A stretch of 64,000 bases of DNA, taken from NCBI GenBank assembly GCA_011033025.1, contig WFMF01000007.1, positions 744,001 through 808,000 of the forward strand, read 5' to 3'. This stretch comes from Beroe forskalii (lineage: Eukaryota > Ctenophora > Nuda > Beroida > Beroidae). The notes under the pieces are model-generated. The model worked only from the letters and a program-made list of their open reading frames with translations. It did not search any database and was not told the origin of the DNA. Every line of letters starts with the position of its first letter. The stretch's first letter is position 1. Made by a program: the position numbers and the translations under genes. Shown here piece after piece: positions 62,481 through 64,000 of this stretch.

Positions 62481-62706
62481 AGTCCCATGAAGGGGCCGGT
62501 TAAAATGGTTCAAAAATGATTCATTTTTTGTCCATAGGGCCGGTTAAAAAAAAACTAAAAAGGCCGGTTAAAAAAGGCCGGCTAAATTAAGGCCAATAAG
62601 GTATCCATTCTGGTCCAGAAGCATCTTGGTACCACTTTTTTATCGATAGCCCCGTGCCTTTTTGGCCACGTCCTGACTTCTATCTGAGGTTTGTTTTGTG
62701 AAAATT

Positions 62707-62765
62707 AGGGATCGTTCACATATTACGTAATCAATTTTGGCCGATTTCAACCCCCCTCCCCCTCG
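62707..62765 (+). repeat. Terminus of the GGGATCGTTCACA...TTACGTAATC element family
   Basis: AGGGATCGTTCACATATTAC with GTAATCAATTTTGGCC and TTTCAACCCCCCTCCCCCTC matches the termini in PRPF8 intron 1 (21178 and, inverted, 21820). The other end of this copy is not identified. Confidence 0.6.
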
Positions 62766-64000
62766 GAGGATTTAGTTCACCCTTGTTATGAATCCATCCT
62801 TTACTTAATCACAAGAAATCTTCATTCTTCAGTTACAGAATGGTGCCTGGGTACATATCATTATCTCATGAGTAGTAATACTCAATTATGCTGATTCAAG
62901 GAAGTTAGTTCAATGAGCCCTTCATTTATCTACATAATATGATCGCGACAACTATGTGATTATGTTATATCCAGCATGCCATGGCTTTGTCACACCTGCA
63001 ATTTTCTCCATTAGACGGGAGGACTGGCTCCTCCTTAGTCCTTACCTAATCACCTCTACTATCAGTACTATCTGAATCTTCCTTAGAGAGCTTTGAGTTT
63101 GAAATTATGTGGGGTTTTACAAGTTCATAGAACCGTCTAATGCTGCTTAGTGTTCGTGGATTGCTACGTTTATATATTGTAGGCGACTGGTGAGTGGTGA
63201 TCGTTGCGATTTTTCATAGTGGAATAATAATAAGGGTATTAATGTAACACTTACCCTGTAACTTATTTTTATCCTCCGAAATGTTTCCCTCTTATAACAT
63301 CTCATTATATTAAAACACTACGAGAACAAATACAACTCTAATGATCAACGTGGGCTAAAATTTTATAATCATAATTTAATTGTGACGTTTTACCCGTGCT
63401 CAAGCTCCTAGCTAAACAGTAAACACCTATATCTCCTACACTGCGCGGCGCGGTTCCACAGGCAAGCGTTGCGCGCTGTACATAAAGTATGTAATCCGGA
63501 ACACGTTGAGTGGTGATACGGTCGCTACAAGGTTTGTATGTTTACAAGATTGGCCAAGGTTTGCCACTGACGTTGGTTTTTATATTGTACAATGCTAAGA
63601 AACAAAATACAACAAACTTTATTGCGAATCTAACTTATCCCGAAATCTTTCACATATTCTCACAGTTGATATCATGTTCTCAAAATAATAATTAAATTTG
63701 TATATACTTCTGAAGCCTAAATAAACAAGAATTGCGCCTGCCGGCACATTTCTTGTCCATTGTTCCAGTATGCAGGCGCTTAATTTCCCTCCCCCAGCTA
63801 GAGGTATATGATCACGATCGACGAAAATGCGTAACTCGAACGAGTGATTGTATCACTGAGAGCAGTGTGCCAGTGTGAGTGTTTGGTTCAGAGCTCAGTA
63901 GTTCATGGGAAAGCCACTTAATTTTCTCGGAGCTACAAGCTGGAGTGCGCGGCGCAAACGCTGGGCCCTCTGCTGAAACAGAATAGTTAGGGGGAAACTA
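62766..64000. other. No gene recognised
   Basis: AT-rich sequence with isolated GCGCGGCGCG-type words near 63442 and 63948, similar to those in the GC-rich foldback at 27.6-28.1 kb. No exon or ORF is supported. Confidence 0.4.

Larger units (their letters stand above)
57407..62601. mobile_element. 5.2-kb compound element, possibly TA-flanked
   Basis: The left end CCTTATTGCTTTATTGGCCT and right end AAGGCCAATAAGG are inverse apart from an 8-bp difference, with TA outside each (57405-57406, 62602-62603). GGCCGGTTAAAAAAA words lie inside both ends, in the same orientation, preceded by TTTTTGTCCA(A/T)AGGGCC. Short termini make the boundary tentative. It contains the palindromic element 57676-61995. 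Confidence 0.5.

Overview
This window is eukaryotic and metazoan. A spliced gene with GT-AG introns encodes the N-terminal part of the spliceosome protein Prp8, a second spliced gene encodes sushi (CCP) domains, and there are fragments of non-LTR retrotransposons and many DNA-transposon-like repeats. The mix of tandem arrays, foldback elements and LINEs, plus a Prp8 start unlike the vertebrate one, suggests an early-branching marine invertebrate such as a sponge or cnidarian. That placement is inference; no ribosomal or mitochondrial marker is present. One run of exactly 100 N (27078-27177) marks a scaffold join.

Layout. 1-1642: end of an element filled with a GGTACC-containing array, itself hit by an 825-bp TA-flanked MITE. 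4620-11525: a 6.9-kb element with an 8-bp target duplication, filled with another GGTACC array and carrying nested insertions (a MITE, a palindrome-studded element, a 5'-truncated LINE and a GC-rich foldback). 13.6-18.75 kb: four hairpins, two 21-bp minisatellites, and a 1.74-kb element with an 8-bp duplication that contains a third GGTACC array and a Helitron-like insert. 19.5-20.4 kb: an unrecognised coding exon. 21.0-26.4 kb: the first seven exons of PRPF8 on the + strand, with minisatellites in introns 3 and 5 and a possible antisense secreted repeat protein in intron 6. The rest of PRPF8 is absent after the gap. 27.2-31.8 kb: hairpins, two long-inverted-repeat elements and a LINE tail.

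32.6-47.1 kb: one LINE of about 5.4 kb on the minus strand. Its ORF1 combines a PHD finger, an AlkB-like 2-oxoglutarate dioxygenase and an SGNH hydrolase; its ORF2 has a zinc finger, endonuclease and reverse transcriptase. The AlkB segment is split by a 9.0-kb foldback (36930-45905) whose arms of about 2 kb each carry a 27-bp array. Its centre holds an island with 19 dispersed copies of GTTACAGG/CCTGTAAC.

50.2-57.0 kb: exons of a sushi protein that alternates sushi domains with a four-cysteine WxCxDGxYC module. One intron carries the paired 21-bp minisatellites again, and another is bounded by a 15-bp direct repeat spanning both splice sites. 57.4-62.6 kb: a compound element with inverted arms of 161-bp repeats around an ORF1-like coding region. 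The remainder is low-information sequence.

Functionally there are only two confident host genes (PRPF8 and the sushi gene) and one possible one (19.6-20.4 kb). Everything else is mobile or repetitive DNA, much of it nested so that insertion order and target duplications can be read directly.
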